From NCBI RefSeq assembly GCF_014268445.2, contig NZ_CP077089.1:3899501-3963500 (forward strand): 64,000 nucleotides of DNA. The letters are read 5' to 3'. This document shows positions 45,822 to 55,258 of this stretch, one piece after another. The notes beneath the pieces were generated by a model, which saw only the letters and a list, made by a program, of their open reading frames with translations, was not told the origin of the DNA and did not search any database. A program made the translations under genes and the position numbers. Every line of letters begins with the position of its first letter. Position 1 is the stretch's first letter. This DNA comes from Pseudomonas tensinigenes. Its GTDB lineage: Bacteria > Pseudomonadota > Gammaproteobacteria > Pseudomonadales > Pseudomonadaceae.

Positions 45822-46618
45822 GAGTGCGCCGCCCGTACGCCGTATTGTTTGAGAAAACTCAGGCCCAGCTCAGCGTGGCCCAGCGGCAAGCCACAGGTCG
45901 GCCGCAGCGAAGCGCCGAGTTGCGATTGCGCATCGGCCAGCAGACGGGGCACCGGCCCGGCTTCCACCAGACGTCCATTGGCCATGAACGCAGCGTGATC
46001 GCAGATCGACTTGACCACGTCCAGTTCGTGGGTGATCAACACGATGGTCACGCCCAGTTGCCGATTGATATCGCGCAGCAATTGCAGGATCGATTCGGTG
46101 GTTTCCGGGTCGAGTGCACTGGTGGCCTCATCCGAGAGCAGGTACGCCGGCTCAGCGGCCAAAGCGCGGGCAATGCCGACGCGCTGTTTCTGCCCGCCGG
46201 ACAACTGCGAGGGAAACGCCTGCGCTTTGTCACTCAAGCCAACCAGCTCCAGCAGTTCGCGCACCCGCACATGGCGCCACGGCTTGCCGACATTGGCGAT
46301 TTCCAGCGGGACCGCGATGTTGTCGAACACCGTGCGCGAATGCAGCAGGTTGAAGCCCTGGAAGATCATGCCGATGCGCTGGCGCTGCTGGCGCAGTTCG
46401 CTGACCGACAGTGTCGTCAGGTCAACGCCATCCAGCACAATGCGTCCGCTGTCCGGTCGCTCGAGCAGATTGAGGCAGCGCAGCAGCGTCGACTTGCCCG
46501 CCCCGCTACGCCCGAGAATCCCGTAGACCGCGCCGTCGGGAATGCTCAGCGAGACCTGATCGAGTGCCGGTTGCGCGGCCGAAGGATAAGTCTTGCTCAA
46601 CTGCTCGACGGCGATCAT
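45818..46618 (-). CDS. Methionine-type ABC transporter ATPase (MetN-like, without NIL domain)
   Basis: The 266-residue protein has Walker [12 protein letters not shown] near 36, the signature [15 protein letters not shown] near 140 and Walker [19 protein letters not shown], all as in MetN. Canonical MetN has about 340 residues because of a C-terminal NIL (ferredoxin-like) domain that binds methionine and shuts the transporter. Here the protein stops about 40 residues after the ATPase core, so trans-inhibition should be absent or different. Overlaps both neighbours by four bases. Confidence 0.87.
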   Translation of the reverse strand: MIAVEQLSKTYPSAAQPALDQVSLSIPDGAVYGILGRSGAGKSTLLRCLNLLERPDSGRIVLDGVDLTTLSVSELRQQRQRIGMIFQGFNLLHSRTVFDNIAVPLEIANVGKPWRHVRVRELLELVGLSDKAQAFPSQLSGGQKQRVGIARALAAEPAYLLSDEATSALDPETTESILQLLRDINRQLGVTIVLITHELDVVKSICDHAAFMANGRLVEAGPVPRLLADAQSQLGASLRPTCGLPLGHAELGLSFLKQYGVRAAHS

Positions 46619-47424
46619 GGCTTGCTGCCCGCCACCGGAATCACCGAGCCGGCGAAGTTGTCGCTGATGTATTTGGCGACCTCTGGCGACGTCAGGTCCT
46701 TGGCCAGTTGCGCGATACGCGGGTCGTGTTCGAGCTTGGGCGTGGTCACCAGAATGTTGGCGTAAGGATTGTGCTCGGCTTTTTCCAGGCCCAAGGCATC
46801 CTTGGCCGGCACCAGGCCTGCGTCGAGCGCGTAGTTGCCATTGATCACGGCCAGATCGACGTCGTCCAGCGAGCGCGGAATCTGCGGCGATTCGATCTCG
46901 AGAATCTTCAGTTGTTTCGGGTTCTCGGCGATGTCTTTGGGCGTTGCCTGATCCGCCGCCGGGTCGTTGAAGCCGGGTTTGAGCTTGATCAGGCCGTTGT
47001 CCTGCAACAGATACAACGCACGACTAAGGTTGGTGACGTTATTGGGCACGGCGACGGTGCCTTTTACCGGTACATCGGCGAAGCTTTTATGGCGATGCGA
47101 GTAGATGCCCAAGGGTTCGATGTGCACCGTGGCGGCCACCGCAAGTCTCTCGCCGAGGGCCTTTTCCTGGGATTTCAGGTACGGCAAGTGCTGGAAGTAA
47201 TTGGCGTCGACGTCACCGTGCACCAACAGCTCATTGGAGTTCACCCCGTTGGGGATCTCGATGACTTTGAGATTCAGTTGCGGATCGATTTTCTGGATGT
47301 ACGCCAGAATCTGCGCGTGGGGCACCGGGTCGGCAGCCACTCGCAACGGCTCCAGCGCCTGCGCACCGAACGACGTCACCAGCGCGCCGAGCACGGCCAG
47401 GGTCAAACCTGCTTTCTTGATCAT
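46615..47424 (-). CDS. MetQ/NlpA-family periplasmic binding protein
   Basis: The 269-residue protein has a signal peptide ([20 protein letters not shown]) and the NlpA blocks [37 protein letters not shown] and [20 protein letters not shown] [18 protein letters not shown]. Unlike many MetQ proteins I see no lipobox cysteine at the cleavage point, so it is probably a free periplasmic protein. It would bind methionine or a related sulfur compound. ATGA overlap with the ATPase gene. Confidence 0.88.
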   Translation of the reverse strand: MIKKAGLTLAVLGALVTSFGAQALEPLRVAADPVPHAQILAYIQKIDPQLNLKVIEIPNGVNSNELLVHGDVDANYFQHLPYLKSQEKALGERLAVAATVHIEPLGIYSHRHKSFADVPVKGTVAVPNNVTNLSRALYLLQDNGLIKLKPGFNDPAADQATPKDIAENPKQLKILEIESPQIPRSLDDVDLAVINGNYALDAGLVPAKDALGLEKAEHNPYANILVTTPKLEHDPRIAQLAKDLTSPEVAKYISDNFAGSVIPVAGSKP

Positions 47425-47451
47425 GTGCGGAGTCCTTGAGCGAGTGATGAG

Positions 47452-48498
47452 TCAGGCGGATTTACGAACGGGCGGTGGCGGCAGTAGCGCATCGGCGTAG
47501 AAGCGCTGCGCGACATCGGGATGCGAGCGCAAACGACCTTTGAGGTAGTTCCAGCCGACATCGCGAAACAGCGGATTGAGCGGATCACTCGCCGGCCCGC
47601 GCGCCTCGCGCAACAGTGCGGTGGGCAGCGGATACAGCGGCACCACGGCATCCAGTTGCGCACCGAGGAAGAACGCGACAGACAGGCGTTCGCTATCCGC
47701 CGGAGGTGAAACCACGCGATGCACCGTGGCCCGCAGATAACCGTTGCTGGCCAGTTCGAGCAGTTCGCCGATGTTCACCACCAGGGTGTTCTCGCGCGGC
47801 AACGCATCGATCCAGCGGCCATCTTCGATCTCGACCTGCAGACCGGCCTGCTGGTCTTGCAGGAGGAAGCTGAGGAACCCGGAATCTTTGTGCGCGCCGA
47901 CACCTTGATGGCTCGACTCGCTGTTCTGGCCGGGATAGCGCATCAACTTGATGTGTTCGTTGGGTTTGTCGCCGTAGAGCTGATCAAACGCATCGGCGCG
48001 CAGCGAGAGTGCCTGAGCGAACGCACGCAGTAGGCGCAACGACATCCGCGTCATCGCCTCTTGCCATTCCAGCAGCAAAGGTTTCAGTTCCGGCAGTGCC
48101 GCCGGCCATTGGTTGGGGCCTTGCAGCCGCGTCCAAAACGGGCTGTTCGCCGTCAATGGCAACGCCTCGCGCTCGGCGCCCAGATCAAACTGCTCGCGCA
48201 GATCAGGCTGGCCACGGGTGATCTCCGAAGCGGCACGGTTGTAACCGCGAAAGTGCGGTGAATTGATCATGCCGACAGCGGTTTTCTCGCTGTCGGGCAA
48301 GGCGAAAAACTGGCGGGCGTGGGTCTGCACCTGCTTGAGCAAGTCGCTGTCGATACCGTGGCCGGTCAGGTAAAAGAAGCCGACGTCGCGGGCGGCGTGG
48401 CGCAGGTTTTCGAGAAATTCGTAGCGCTGTTGCGCTGTGCCTTCGAACTGCGACAGGTCCAGCGTCGGTAATGTGGAGATATCGAGGGTATGCGGCAT
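47452..48498 (-). CDS. 2-oxoglutarate/Fe(II) oxygenase, isopenicillin-N-synthase family
   Basis: The 348-residue protein has the N-terminal DIOX_N half (LPTLDLSQFEG, RDVGFFYLTGHGID, FRGYNRAASEITRGQ). The double-stranded beta-helix follows with the iron ligands: HKDSGFLSFLLQDQQAGLQV (His, Asp near 217-219), and ATVHRVVSPPADSERLSVAFF supplies the distal His and the RxS 2-oxoglutarate or substrate contact. Relatives oxidise small molecules or close rings. It leads an operon with two importers, so a catabolic oxidation of the imported compound, perhaps organosulfur, is likely but unproven. Confidence 0.85.
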   Translation of the reverse strand: MPHTLDISTLPTLDLSQFEGTAQQRYEFLENLRHAARDVGFFYLTGHGIDSDLLKQVQTHARQFFALPDSEKTAVGMINSPHFRGYNRAASEITRGQPDLREQFDLGAEREALPLTANSPFWTRLQGPNQWPAALPELKPLLLEWQEAMTRMSLRLLRAFAQALSLRADAFDQLYGDKPNEHIKLMRYPGQNSESSHQGVGAHKDSGFLSFLLQDQQAGLQVEIEDGRWIDALPRENTLVVNIGELLELASNGYLRATVHRVVSPPADSERLSVAFFLGAQLDAVVPLYPLPTALLREARGPASDPLNPLFRDVGWNYLKGRLRSHPDVAQRFYADALLPPPPVRKSA

Positions 48499-48995
48499 GA
48501 TTCACTCCCGTGTGAATCAAACCTGAAGAACCTGTGATCGATTCAGCGTGTGCCGTCATGGCAATCGGGGGTCTATCGGTTTGATGCGTTTTGATTCGTC
48601 GTTGCGACAAAACTAAACGATCTTAAAAATACGTAGCCAATATCTTTTTCGCATTACCTTAGGCCTGATTTCCCCTCACCCCAGCCCTCTCCCAGAGGGA
48701 GAGGGAGCCGACCGCGTTGTCTTGCGTTATGCGCCGACCTGAAAAACCGGGTTGGATTCGGTAAAAAACGTTCAGGTCGGCGTAGCGCTAAAGATCACCT
48801 CGGTCAGTCCCCTCACCCCAGCCCTCTCCCGAGGGAGAGGGAGCCGACCGCGTTGTCTTGCGTTATACGTCGACCTGAACAACCGGGTTGGATTCGGTAA
48901 AAAACGTTCAGGTCGGCGTAGCGCTCAAGATCACCCCGGTCAGTCCCCTCTCCCTCTGGGAGAGGGTTAGGGTGAGGGAACCAGACGACTCGGTA
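48499..48995. other. Promoter region of the importer operon plus tandem repeat element
   Basis: Bases 48499-48671 should hold the promoter of the oxygenase-led operon; AT-richer sequence near 48610-48660 is a candidate. The rest is the tandem element at 48672-48980. No gene is seen. Confidence 0.5.
48672..48980. repeat. Tandemly duplicated inverted-repeat element, about 137-bp unit
   Basis: Two near-identical units begin at 48672 and 48809, followed by a closing inverted arm at 48944-48980. Each unit has arm CCCCTCACCCCAGCCCTCTC and an inner palindrome whose halves read CGCCGACCTGAA and TTCAGGTCGGCG (the left half is CGTCGACCTGAA in the second unit). The same family occurs at 36281. It also sits at the 3' end of catA, where it may act as a terminator. 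Confidence 0.9.
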
Positions 48996-49913
48996 TCAAG
49001 CGTCCTGCAACGCACGCGGCCGCTGACTGCGTTGTTCGGCACTGGCGTCCGGCGCCGGTTGCAACTGGAAGTCGAACTTCAGCTCGGCATAACGCCCCAA
49101 CGCTGCGTCCTCACGGAACACCACCTCCCCGACCAAGCCTTCACGGGTCGCATAGGCAAAGTCATCCCACAAATATTGATCACCCGACAGATTGATCTGC
49201 GTCGTCAGGTGCCGATGCCCCGGCGCGCTGATGAAAAAGTGCACATGTGCCGGACGCTGGCCATGGCGCCCGAGCTGGTTCAGGCATTCCTGGGTCGGCC
49301 CCTGCGGGTCGCAGCCATAGCCGGACGGCACGATGCTGCGAGCGCGGTAGCGGCCGTCGGCGTCGGTAATGATGCGTCGACGCAGGTTGTACTCGGACTG
49401 GCTCGAGTCGAAAAACGAATAGGTGCCCTTGGTGTTGGCGTGCCACAGGTCAACGGTAGCGCCGGCCAATGGTTGGCCGTGAAGATCGAATACCTGGCCT
49501 TCAAGGTGCATGACGGTGGCGACGCCCTCTTCGCTGCCGTCATCCATTCGGCATTCACCTTCGCACAGGGGCGCGCCGGCAACGTACAGCGGGCCTTCGA
49601 TGGTGCGTGGCGTGCCGCCGGTCAAGCCGATCTGTGCATCCTTGGCGTCCTGCAACAGGTCGAGGAAGTGCTCGATGCCAAGGCCGGCGACCAGCAGTCC
49701 GGCTTCGGAACGCGCGCCCAAACGGTTGAGGTAGTCGACCGCTTTCCAGAACTCGTCCTCGCTGATTTCGAGGTCTTCGATGATTTTCGCGCTGTCCTGC
49801 AAGATGCGCAGGACGATGTTTTTCAGCCGGGAGTTGCCGTCGTCGTTGGTAAAACCGGCGGCTTCTCTGAAGAAGGCTTGCAGCTCGGCGGTGTGGGCAA
49901 TTTTCACGGTCAT
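48996..49913 (-). CDS. catA: Catechol 1,2-dioxygenase
   Basis: The ATG at 49913 (MTVKIAHTAELQAFF) gives 305 residues; the open frame continues upstream only into the REPIN. The ferric ligands of intradiol dioxygenases are at Tyr165 (GTYSFFD), Tyr199 (PSGYGC), His223 and His225 (RPAHVHFF), and the N-terminal helical dimerisation domain is intact. It cleaves catechol to cis,cis-muconate. It lies last in the ben-cat transcript after catC, separated by the REPIN. Confidence 0.93.
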   Translation of the reverse strand: MTVKIAHTAELQAFFREAAGFTNDDGNSRLKNIVLRILQDSAKIIEDLEISEDEFWKAVDYLNRLGARSEAGLLVAGLGIEHFLDLLQDAKDAQIGLTGGTPRTIEGPLYVAGAPLCEGECRMDDGSEEGVATVMHLEGQVFDLHGQPLAGATVDLWHANTKGTYSFFDSSQSEYNLRRRIITDADGRYRARSIVPSGYGCDPQGPTQECLNQLGRHGQRPAHVHFFISAPGHRHLTTQINLSGDQYLWDDFAYATREGLVGEVVFREDAALGRYAELKFDFQLQPAPDASAEQRSQRPRALQDA

Positions 49914-49971
49914 GGTGGTTACCTCATCTTGTTGTTTTGTTGGCGCAGTTTCTTGGCTCCCCCCGATCCCC

Positions 49972-50061
49972 TGTGGGAGCGAGCCTGCTCGCGAATGCGG
50001 TGGATCAGTCACTATTGATGCCGAATGACATATCGCTTTCGCGAGCAGGCTCGCTCCCACA
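49972..50061. repeat. REPIN inside the ben-cat operon, between catC and catA
   Basis: Arms TGTGGGAGCGAGCCTGCTCG and its reverse complement at 50039-50061 flank about 45 bases. The transcribed hairpin could lower or stabilise expression of catA relative to catBC. Confidence 0.93.
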
Positions 50062-50084
50062 AGGTTTTCGGGGCGGACCGGAAT

Positions 50085-50375
50085 TTAGCGATCGTCCGTA
50101 TGGATCGACGACGGATGCCGGCAGAGACCATCAACCTCAATGTCCATGTAGGGAAACAGCGGCAAGCGCATCAGCGTGTCGTGCAGGGCCTCAACACTCG
50201 GCACATCGAACACGCTGTAATTGGCGTAGTGCCCGGCGATGCGCCACAAGTGCCGCCAGACGCCGTCGCGTTGCAGCCGTTGCGCCAATTCCTTTTCGTC
50301 CGCCTTGAGCCGGGTGGCCAGCGACGGGTCCATGTCGACGGGTAATTTCACGGTCATTTTTACGTGGAACAACAT
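50085..50375 (-). CDS. catC: Muconolactone delta-isomerase
   Basis: The 96-residue protein begins MLFHVKMTVKLPVDMDP and contains EKELAQRLQRDGVWRHLWRIAGHYANYSVFDV, the well-known CatC sequence with catalytic histidine and glutamate region. It forms a decamer in other bacteria and converts muconolactone to 3-oxoadipate enol-lactone. It follows catB by 15 bases. Confidence 0.95.
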   Translation of the reverse strand: MLFHVKMTVKLPVDMDPSLATRLKADEKELAQRLQRDGVWRHLWRIAGHYANYSVFDVPSVEALHDTLMRLPLFPYMDIEVDGLCRHPSSIHTDDR

Positions 50376-50390
50376 GGTGACTCTCCTGAT

Positions 50391-51512
50391 TCAGTGGCGA
50401 CGAAAACGCGCCAGACGCTCTTCGTCCAGCGTCAGGCCAAGGCCTGGAGTTCGCGGGATATGCAGGTGGAAATCGCGGTACTGCGGCGTTTCAGTGACGA
50501 TGTCTTCGGTCAGCAACAACGGCCCAAACAGCTCGGTGTCCCAGGTCAGTTGTTTGAGCGTGAGGAAGGCGTGCGCCGAGGCCAGCGTGCCGATGGAGCC
50601 TTCGAGCATGGTGCCGCCGTACAGCGCGATGCCGGCGGCCTCGGCGATTTGTGCGGTGCGCAATACGGCGCGCGGGCCACCGTTTTTGGCGATCTTCAGG
50701 GCGAATACACTGGCAGCGCCGTCGGCCGCGAGGCTGAAAGCATCCTCGACGCTTTCGATCGATTCGTCGGCCATGATCGGCGCCAGGCTGCGCTGATTCA
50801 GGCGAATCTGCCCGGAGCGGTTGACCCGCGAAATCGGCTGTTCAATCAGGTCGATACCGTTGTCACCGAGCACCTGACAGCCGCGAATCGCCTGGGATTC
50901 ATCCCAATACTGGTTGACATCAACCCGCACGCTGGCGCGCTCGCCCAAGGCTCTTTTGATCGCCACCACGTGTTTGAGATCCTGTTCCAGCGGGTTGGCG
51001 CCGATCTTCAATTTGAAGATGCGATGGCGACGCGCTTCGAGCATCTGCTCGGCTTCGGCGATGTCGCGGGCGGTGTCGCCGCTGGCCAGGGTCCAGGCCA
51101 CTTCGAGGCTGTCACGCACGCGGCCGCCGAGCAGTTCGCTGACCGGCAGACCGAGGCGCTTGCCTTGGGCGTCGAGCAATGCGCTTTCGATACCGGACTT
51201 GGCGAAGGTGTTGCCCTTGGCGATCTTGTCGAGCCGCTGCATCGCGGCGTTGATGTTATTGGCGTCCATGCCGACCAGCGCCGGCGCCAGATGCGCGTCG
51301 ATATTGGCTTTGATGCTTTCCGGGCTTTCATAACCGTAGGCGAGGCCGCCGATGGTGGTCGCTTCACCGATGCCTTCGATACCGTCACTGCAGCGCAGAC
51401 GCAGAATCACCAGGGTCTGTTTTTGCATCGTGTGCATCGCCAGCTTGTGCGGGCGAATGGTCCGCAGATCGACGATGATCGTCGATACGCTTTCAATCAG
51501 AATTCTCTGCAT
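50391..51512 (-). CDS. catB: Muconate cycloisomerase
   Basis: The ATG at 51512 has AAGGGACA upstream. The 373-residue enolase-superfamily protein has an N-terminal cap (VDLRTIRPHKLAMHTMQKQT) and a barrel with KLKIGANP supplying the catalytic lysine (KxK near 167-169). The metal ligands follow at VDVNQYWDE, DLIEQPI and the ADES segment, and the second lysine in ALKIAKNGG. It converts cis,cis-muconate to muconolactone with Mn2+. Together with catC and catA it is fused behind benD, with no catR gene beside it. Confidence 0.93.
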   Translation of the reverse strand: MQRILIESVSTIIVDLRTIRPHKLAMHTMQKQTLVILRLRCSDGIEGIGEATTIGGLAYGYESPESIKANIDAHLAPALVGMDANNINAAMQRLDKIAKGNTFAKSGIESALLDAQGKRLGLPVSELLGGRVRDSLEVAWTLASGDTARDIAEAEQMLEARRHRIFKLKIGANPLEQDLKHVVAIKRALGERASVRVDVNQYWDESQAIRGCQVLGDNGIDLIEQPISRVNRSGQIRLNQRSLAPIMADESIESVEDAFSLAADGAASVFALKIAKNGGPRAVLRTAQIAEAAGIALYGGTMLEGSIGTLASAHAFLTLKQLTWDTELFGPLLLTEDIVTETPQYRDFHLHIPRTPGLGLTLDEERLARFRRH

Positions 51513-51535
51513 GTCTGTGTCCCTTGAAAACGTGA

Positions 51536-52297
51536 TCAACCGAGGTCGCCGCCACCGACCGGCAAAGTCACGCCGGTGATGTACGAGGCGTCATCGGAGG
51601 CCAGAAAGAGGATCGCGCCGACCTGTTCGTCGAGGCTGCCGTAGCGTTTCATCAGGCTGCTGTCGAGGGTTTGCGCAACGATTTCCTGATACCAGGCCTG
51701 CTCCTGCGCCGACTGTTCGCCGGCATTGCGCGGGATGCGCCGGGGCGGCGCTTCGGTGCCGCCCGGTGCAGTAGCGTTGACGCGAATGCCGCGCTCGGCG
51801 TTCTCGAACGCCAGGCACGCGGTCAGCGCATTGATGCCGCCCTTGGCCGCGCCGTACGGCACGCGATTGATGCTACGGGTGGCAATCGACGAGACATTGA
51901 CGATGGCGCCGCGCCCTTGCTTGAGCATGTACGGCAGCGCGGCGTGGCAGCACCACAGGGTCGGGAACAGCGAGCGGCGGACTTCGGCTTCAATCTGTTC
52001 GACTTCGTAATGCTCGAACGGCTTGGCCCAGATCGTGCCGCCGACGTTGTTGATCAGGATGTCGAGTCGGCCGAAGGTGTTGATGGCTTCAGCCATGACC
52101 CGTGCACAATCGGCGTATTGCTCAAGGTCGGCGGTCAACGCGAGAACGCCCTCGCCTTGCAGTTCGTGAACCAGCTCGGAGCGATCAACCGCGACCACTT
52201 GCGCGCCTTCGTTCAGCAGGCGTTCGCAGACGCGGCGGCCGATACCCTGCGCCGCGCCGGTGACCAGCGCGACCTTGTTGGAGAATCTGTTGTTCAT
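51536..52297 (-). CDS. benD: Benzoate cis-diol dehydrogenase (1,6-dihydroxycyclohexadiene-1-carboxylate dehydrogenase)
   Basis: This 253-residue short-chain dehydrogenase has the NAD motif VTGAAQGIGRRVCERLL, the NNVGG block, the catalytic Ser...YGAAKGG near 155, and the BenD-typical insert PGGTEAPPRRIPRN. It re-aromatises the benzoate diol to catechol with loss of CO2. It follows benC by 20 bases. Confidence 0.93.
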   Translation of the reverse strand: MNNRFSNKVALVTGAAQGIGRRVCERLLNEGAQVVAVDRSELVHELQGEGVLALTADLEQYADCARVMAEAINTFGRLDILINNVGGTIWAKPFEHYEVEQIEAEVRRSLFPTLWCCHAALPYMLKQGRGAIVNVSSIATRSINRVPYGAAKGGINALTACLAFENAERGIRVNATAPGGTEAPPRRIPRNAGEQSAQEQAWYQEIVAQTLDSSLMKRYGSLDEQVGAILFLASDDASYITGVTLPVGGGDLG

Positions 52298-52317
52298 GAC
52301 AACCTCGAAAAAGGATT

Positions 52318-53331
52318 TCAGGCAGCCGCAGCGGCAAATTTTTCGTAGTAGAAATTCGCGGGAGTGATGCCCTGCTCGCGGATGTATTGGCTGACCGCTT
52401 CGACCATCGGCGGCGGGCCGCAGAGGTACACGTCGACGTCGCCTTCATTGAGGTGGCGCGGCTCGATGTGCTGGGTGACGTAGCCCTTGAGTGGATGCGC
52501 ACTCTGCGGGTTGGCCACGCAGGCGCCGAAACTGAAGTTCGGGATGCGGGCGGCGAAGACTTCGAGACGATCAAGTTCAACCAGATCGAAATCGTTGGTC
52601 ACGCCGTAGATCAAATGCACGGGATGATCGCTGCCCTGCTCGGCGATCTTTTCCAGCATCGCAGTGAACGGTGCCAGGCCGGTGCCGCCCGCCAACAACA
52701 GCAGCGGCCGCTTGATCTCGCGCAGGTAGAAACTGCCTAAAGGCCCCGCCAGGTTCATGCTGTCGCCGGCCTTGGCCAACCCGGTGAGGAAGCTGCTCAT
52801 CAAACCGCCAGGCACGTTACGGATCAGGAAGCTGACTTCGCCGTCCTTCTGCAACGAGCTGAAGGAGTAGGCGCGGGTCTGCTCACTGCCGGGCACTTGC
52901 AGATTGACGTACTGGCCCGGCAGAAACGCCAGTTTGCTCAGCGCTTCGCCCTTGATCGACAGCGCGATAGTGCTTTCGGACAACTGCCGGACAGCGCTGA
53001 TCGATGCCTGGAAGTTCGCTTGTTCGGTCTTGCACACCTGCGAGCCTGCCGGCACTCGCACCACACAGTCGCTTTCAGCGCGCATCTGGCAGGTCAGCAC
53101 ATAGCCTTGCGCAAGCTCGTCGTCGCTCAAGGCGTCTTCAATGAAGTTGTCGCCCATGTCGTACCGCCCGGCTTCGGCGAAACATTTGCAGGTGCCGCAG
53201 GCGCCATCGCGGCAATCCAGCGGGATGTTGATGCCTTGGCGATACGCCGCGTCGGCCACGGTTTCATGGCCGCTGGCCTCGATGAAACGGGTGACGCCGT
53301 CTTCAAAATTAAGCGCGATCTGGAAATTCAT
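52318..53331 (-). CDS. benC: Benzoate 1,2-dioxygenase electron-transfer component (reductase)
   Basis: The ATG at 53331 gives 337 residues. A plant-type 2Fe-2S ferredoxin comes first (CRDGACGTCKCFAE and a distal TCQM cysteine). The FAD domain follows (RAYSFSSLQ near 145) and the NAD domain (LLAGGTGLAPFTAML, then YLCGPPPMVEAV). It passes electrons from NADH to BenAB. The domain order matches the family exactly. Confidence 0.94.
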   Translation of the reverse strand: MNFQIALNFEDGVTRFIEASGHETVADAAYRQGINIPLDCRDGACGTCKCFAEAGRYDMGDNFIEDALSDDELAQGYVLTCQMRAESDCVVRVPAGSQVCKTEQANFQASISAVRQLSESTIALSIKGEALSKLAFLPGQYVNLQVPGSEQTRAYSFSSLQKDGEVSFLIRNVPGGLMSSFLTGLAKAGDSMNLAGPLGSFYLREIKRPLLLLAGGTGLAPFTAMLEKIAEQGSDHPVHLIYGVTNDFDLVELDRLEVFAARIPNFSFGACVANPQSAHPLKGYVTQHIEPRHLNEGDVDVYLCGPPPMVEAVSQYIREQGITPANFYYEKFAAAAA

Positions 53332-53351
53332 GGTGCACCTCGTCGTGTCGA

Positions 53352-53840
53352 CTAGATGTGATAAATGTCGATGACCTGACGGACGTAATCGTTTTTCAGC
53401 ACGACTTTCTTGGCCTTGATCAGCGGCTGTTCGCCACGCAGATCGAGGGTGTAGAAACTGCTGCCGAAGTAGCTGTCGGTGACCTGATAGCGAAAGCTCA
53501 GGGTGTGCCAGTTGAAGCGCACCAGGCACTGGTCTGCGCTCTGCTCGACGATTTCGATGTTGCTCAGGTTGTGCGAAGTGCGGGTGTCGGGGATGGTCGC
53601 GCTGGAGCGCTCGGTCTTGATCCGAAAGATGCGGTCTTCGAGGCCGCCACGGTTGCCGTACCAGATCAGCGAGATTTCGCTTTGCGGGTCTTCGGTGAGC
53701 GTGTCGTTGTCGTCCCAGGCCGGCATCCAGAAGGTCGCGTCGGCGGCGTACAGTTCCAACCATTGATCCCACTGGCCGTCATCGAGATAACGTGCTTCGC
53801 GATAGAGGAAGTCACGCACGGTGTCGTAGCGGTTGCTCAT
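53352..53840 (-). CDS. benB: Benzoate 1,2-dioxygenase small (beta) subunit
   Basis: The 162-residue NTF2-like subunit begins [20 protein letters not shown] and includes WLELYAADATFWMPAWDD and HLNSNIEIV-like SHNLSNIEIVEQS, as in BenB/XylY. It supports the structure of the alpha3beta3 oxygenase and has no cofactor. Its ATG overlaps the benA stop (TGATG). Confidence 0.94.
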   Translation of the reverse strand: MSNRYDTVRDFLYREARYLDDGQWDQWLELYAADATFWMPAWDDNDTLTEDPQSEISLIWYGNRGGLEDRIFRIKTERSSATIPDTRTSHNLSNIEIVEQSADQCLVRFNWHTLSFRYQVTDSYFGSSFYTLDLRGEQPLIKAKKVVLKNDYVRQVIDIYHI

Positions 53841-55195
53841 CACACGGCCTCCACGGGGATCAGTTGTGGTTCGCTGGCAGCGGCTTTGAGCATGGTTTCC
53901 TGCCAGTACTTGTGTTGCAGCACGAACAGGCCTTCGTCTTCGGTACGCATGCCGGAGAGCAATGGTTTAAGGTCGATTTCTTCGGCGGCGGCGTCGGCGC
54001 CTTCGACCCAATGGGTGGCGCCACGGGACATGTCGTTCCAGCCGCGACCCGCGCCATAACCGGTCTGGCATGAGCGGAACTCTTCCAGATCATCCGGCGT
54101 GGCCATGCCGCTGACGTTGAAGAAGTCTTCGTACTGCCGAATGCGTTTGGCTCGGGCTTCGGCGCTCTCACCTTTGGGGGCGATGCAGTAAATGGTGATT
54201 TCGGTCTTGTCGACCGAGATCGGCCGGGCGATACGGATCTGCGAACTGAACTGATCCATCAAGTAAACGTTGGGGTACAGGCACAGGTTGCGCGAGTTTT
54301 CGATCATCCAGTCGGCGCGGGCCTGGCCGAAATCACGGGCCAGTTCGTCGCGGCGCTCATAGGCCGGACGGTCTTCAGGGTTGGCCCAACGGGTCCAGAG
54401 CAGCAAATGGCCGTGATCGAACGAGTAGAAACCGCCGCCCTTCTTCGCCCAACTGCCGGCGCTCATGGTCTTGATCGCTTCACCCGCTTCGCGCTGCTGG
54501 CGCTGGTTCTGGGTGGCGGCGTAGTTCCAGTGCACCGAGCTGACGTGGTAGCCGTCAGCACCGTTTTCGGCGGTGAGTTTCCAGTTACCTTCGTAGATAT
54601 ACGAGCTGGAGCCGCGCAACACTTCCAGGCCTTCTGGCGACTGATCGACGATCATGTCGATGATCTTCGCGGATTCGCCCAGATGTTCAGCCAGGGATTT
54701 CACATCGGCATTCAGGCTGCCGAACAGGAAGCCGCGATAGGACTCGAAACGCGCAACTTTGGTCAGGTCATGGGAGCCTTCGCAGTTGAAGCCTTGCGGG
54801 TAACCGGCCTCGCTCGGGTCTTTGACCTTGAGCAGTTTGCCGCTGTTGTTGAACGTCCAGCCGTGAAACGGGCAGGTGTAGCTGGAGCGATTGCCGGACT
54901 TGTGCCGACAGAGCATCGCACCACGATGGCTGCAGGCATTGAGGAACGCATTGAGCACACCGTCCTTGTTGCGTGCGATGAAGATCGGCTGGCGCCCCAT
55001 GGTGGTGGTGAGAAAATCGTTGTTGTTGGGGATCTGGCTTTCATGGGCGAGGTAAATCCAGTTACCTTCGAAGATGTGCGCCATTTCCAGTTCGAACAGA
55101 CGCGGATCAGTGAACATCTCCCGCTTGCAGCGGTAGGCGCCCTTCTCTTGGTCTTCATCAAGCATGGCATTGAGGTAGTCGATTCCCAGGGACAT
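53840..55195 (-). CDS. benA: Benzoate 1,2-dioxygenase large (alpha) subunit
   Basis: The start is the ATG at 55195 ([15 protein letters not shown]), with GGAGG 8 bases upstream, rather than the ATG at 55210; it gives 451 residues, the usual BenA length. The Rieske cluster is CSHRGAMLC...CPFHGWTF near 88-110. The mononuclear iron site contains [13 protein letters not shown] with its two histidines. It dihydroxylates benzoate with BenC electrons. It is the first gene of the operon, about 60 bases downstream of the BenR box. Confidence 0.95.
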   Translation of the reverse strand: MSLGIDYLNAMLDEDQEKGAYRCKREMFTDPRLFELEMAHIFEGNWIYLAHESQIPNNNDFLTTTMGRQPIFIARNKDGVLNAFLNACSHRGAMLCRHKSGNRSSYTCPFHGWTFNNSGKLLKVKDPSEAGYPQGFNCEGSHDLTKVARFESYRGFLFGSLNADVKSLAEHLGESAKIIDMIVDQSPEGLEVLRGSSSYIYEGNWKLTAENGADGYHVSSVHWNYAATQNQRQQREAGEAIKTMSAGSWAKKGGGFYSFDHGHLLLWTRWANPEDRPAYERRDELARDFGQARADWMIENSRNLCLYPNVYLMDQFSSQIRIARPISVDKTEITIYCIAPKGESAEARAKRIRQYEDFFNVSGMATPDDLEEFRSCQTGYGAGRGWNDMSRGATHWVEGADAAAEEIDLKPLLSGMRTEDEGLFVLQHKYWQETMLKAAASEPQLIPVEAV

Positions 55196-55258
55196 GGCCG
55201 GGGCCTCCATTGTTATTGTTCAGGCCAGGTCAGATTAGGGAGGCGATGCACGGGGCAA

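Noticed and set aside
49914-50060. Upstream extension of the catA frame
   Set aside because: It is translated REPIN sequence; the true family start is MTVKIAHTAEL.
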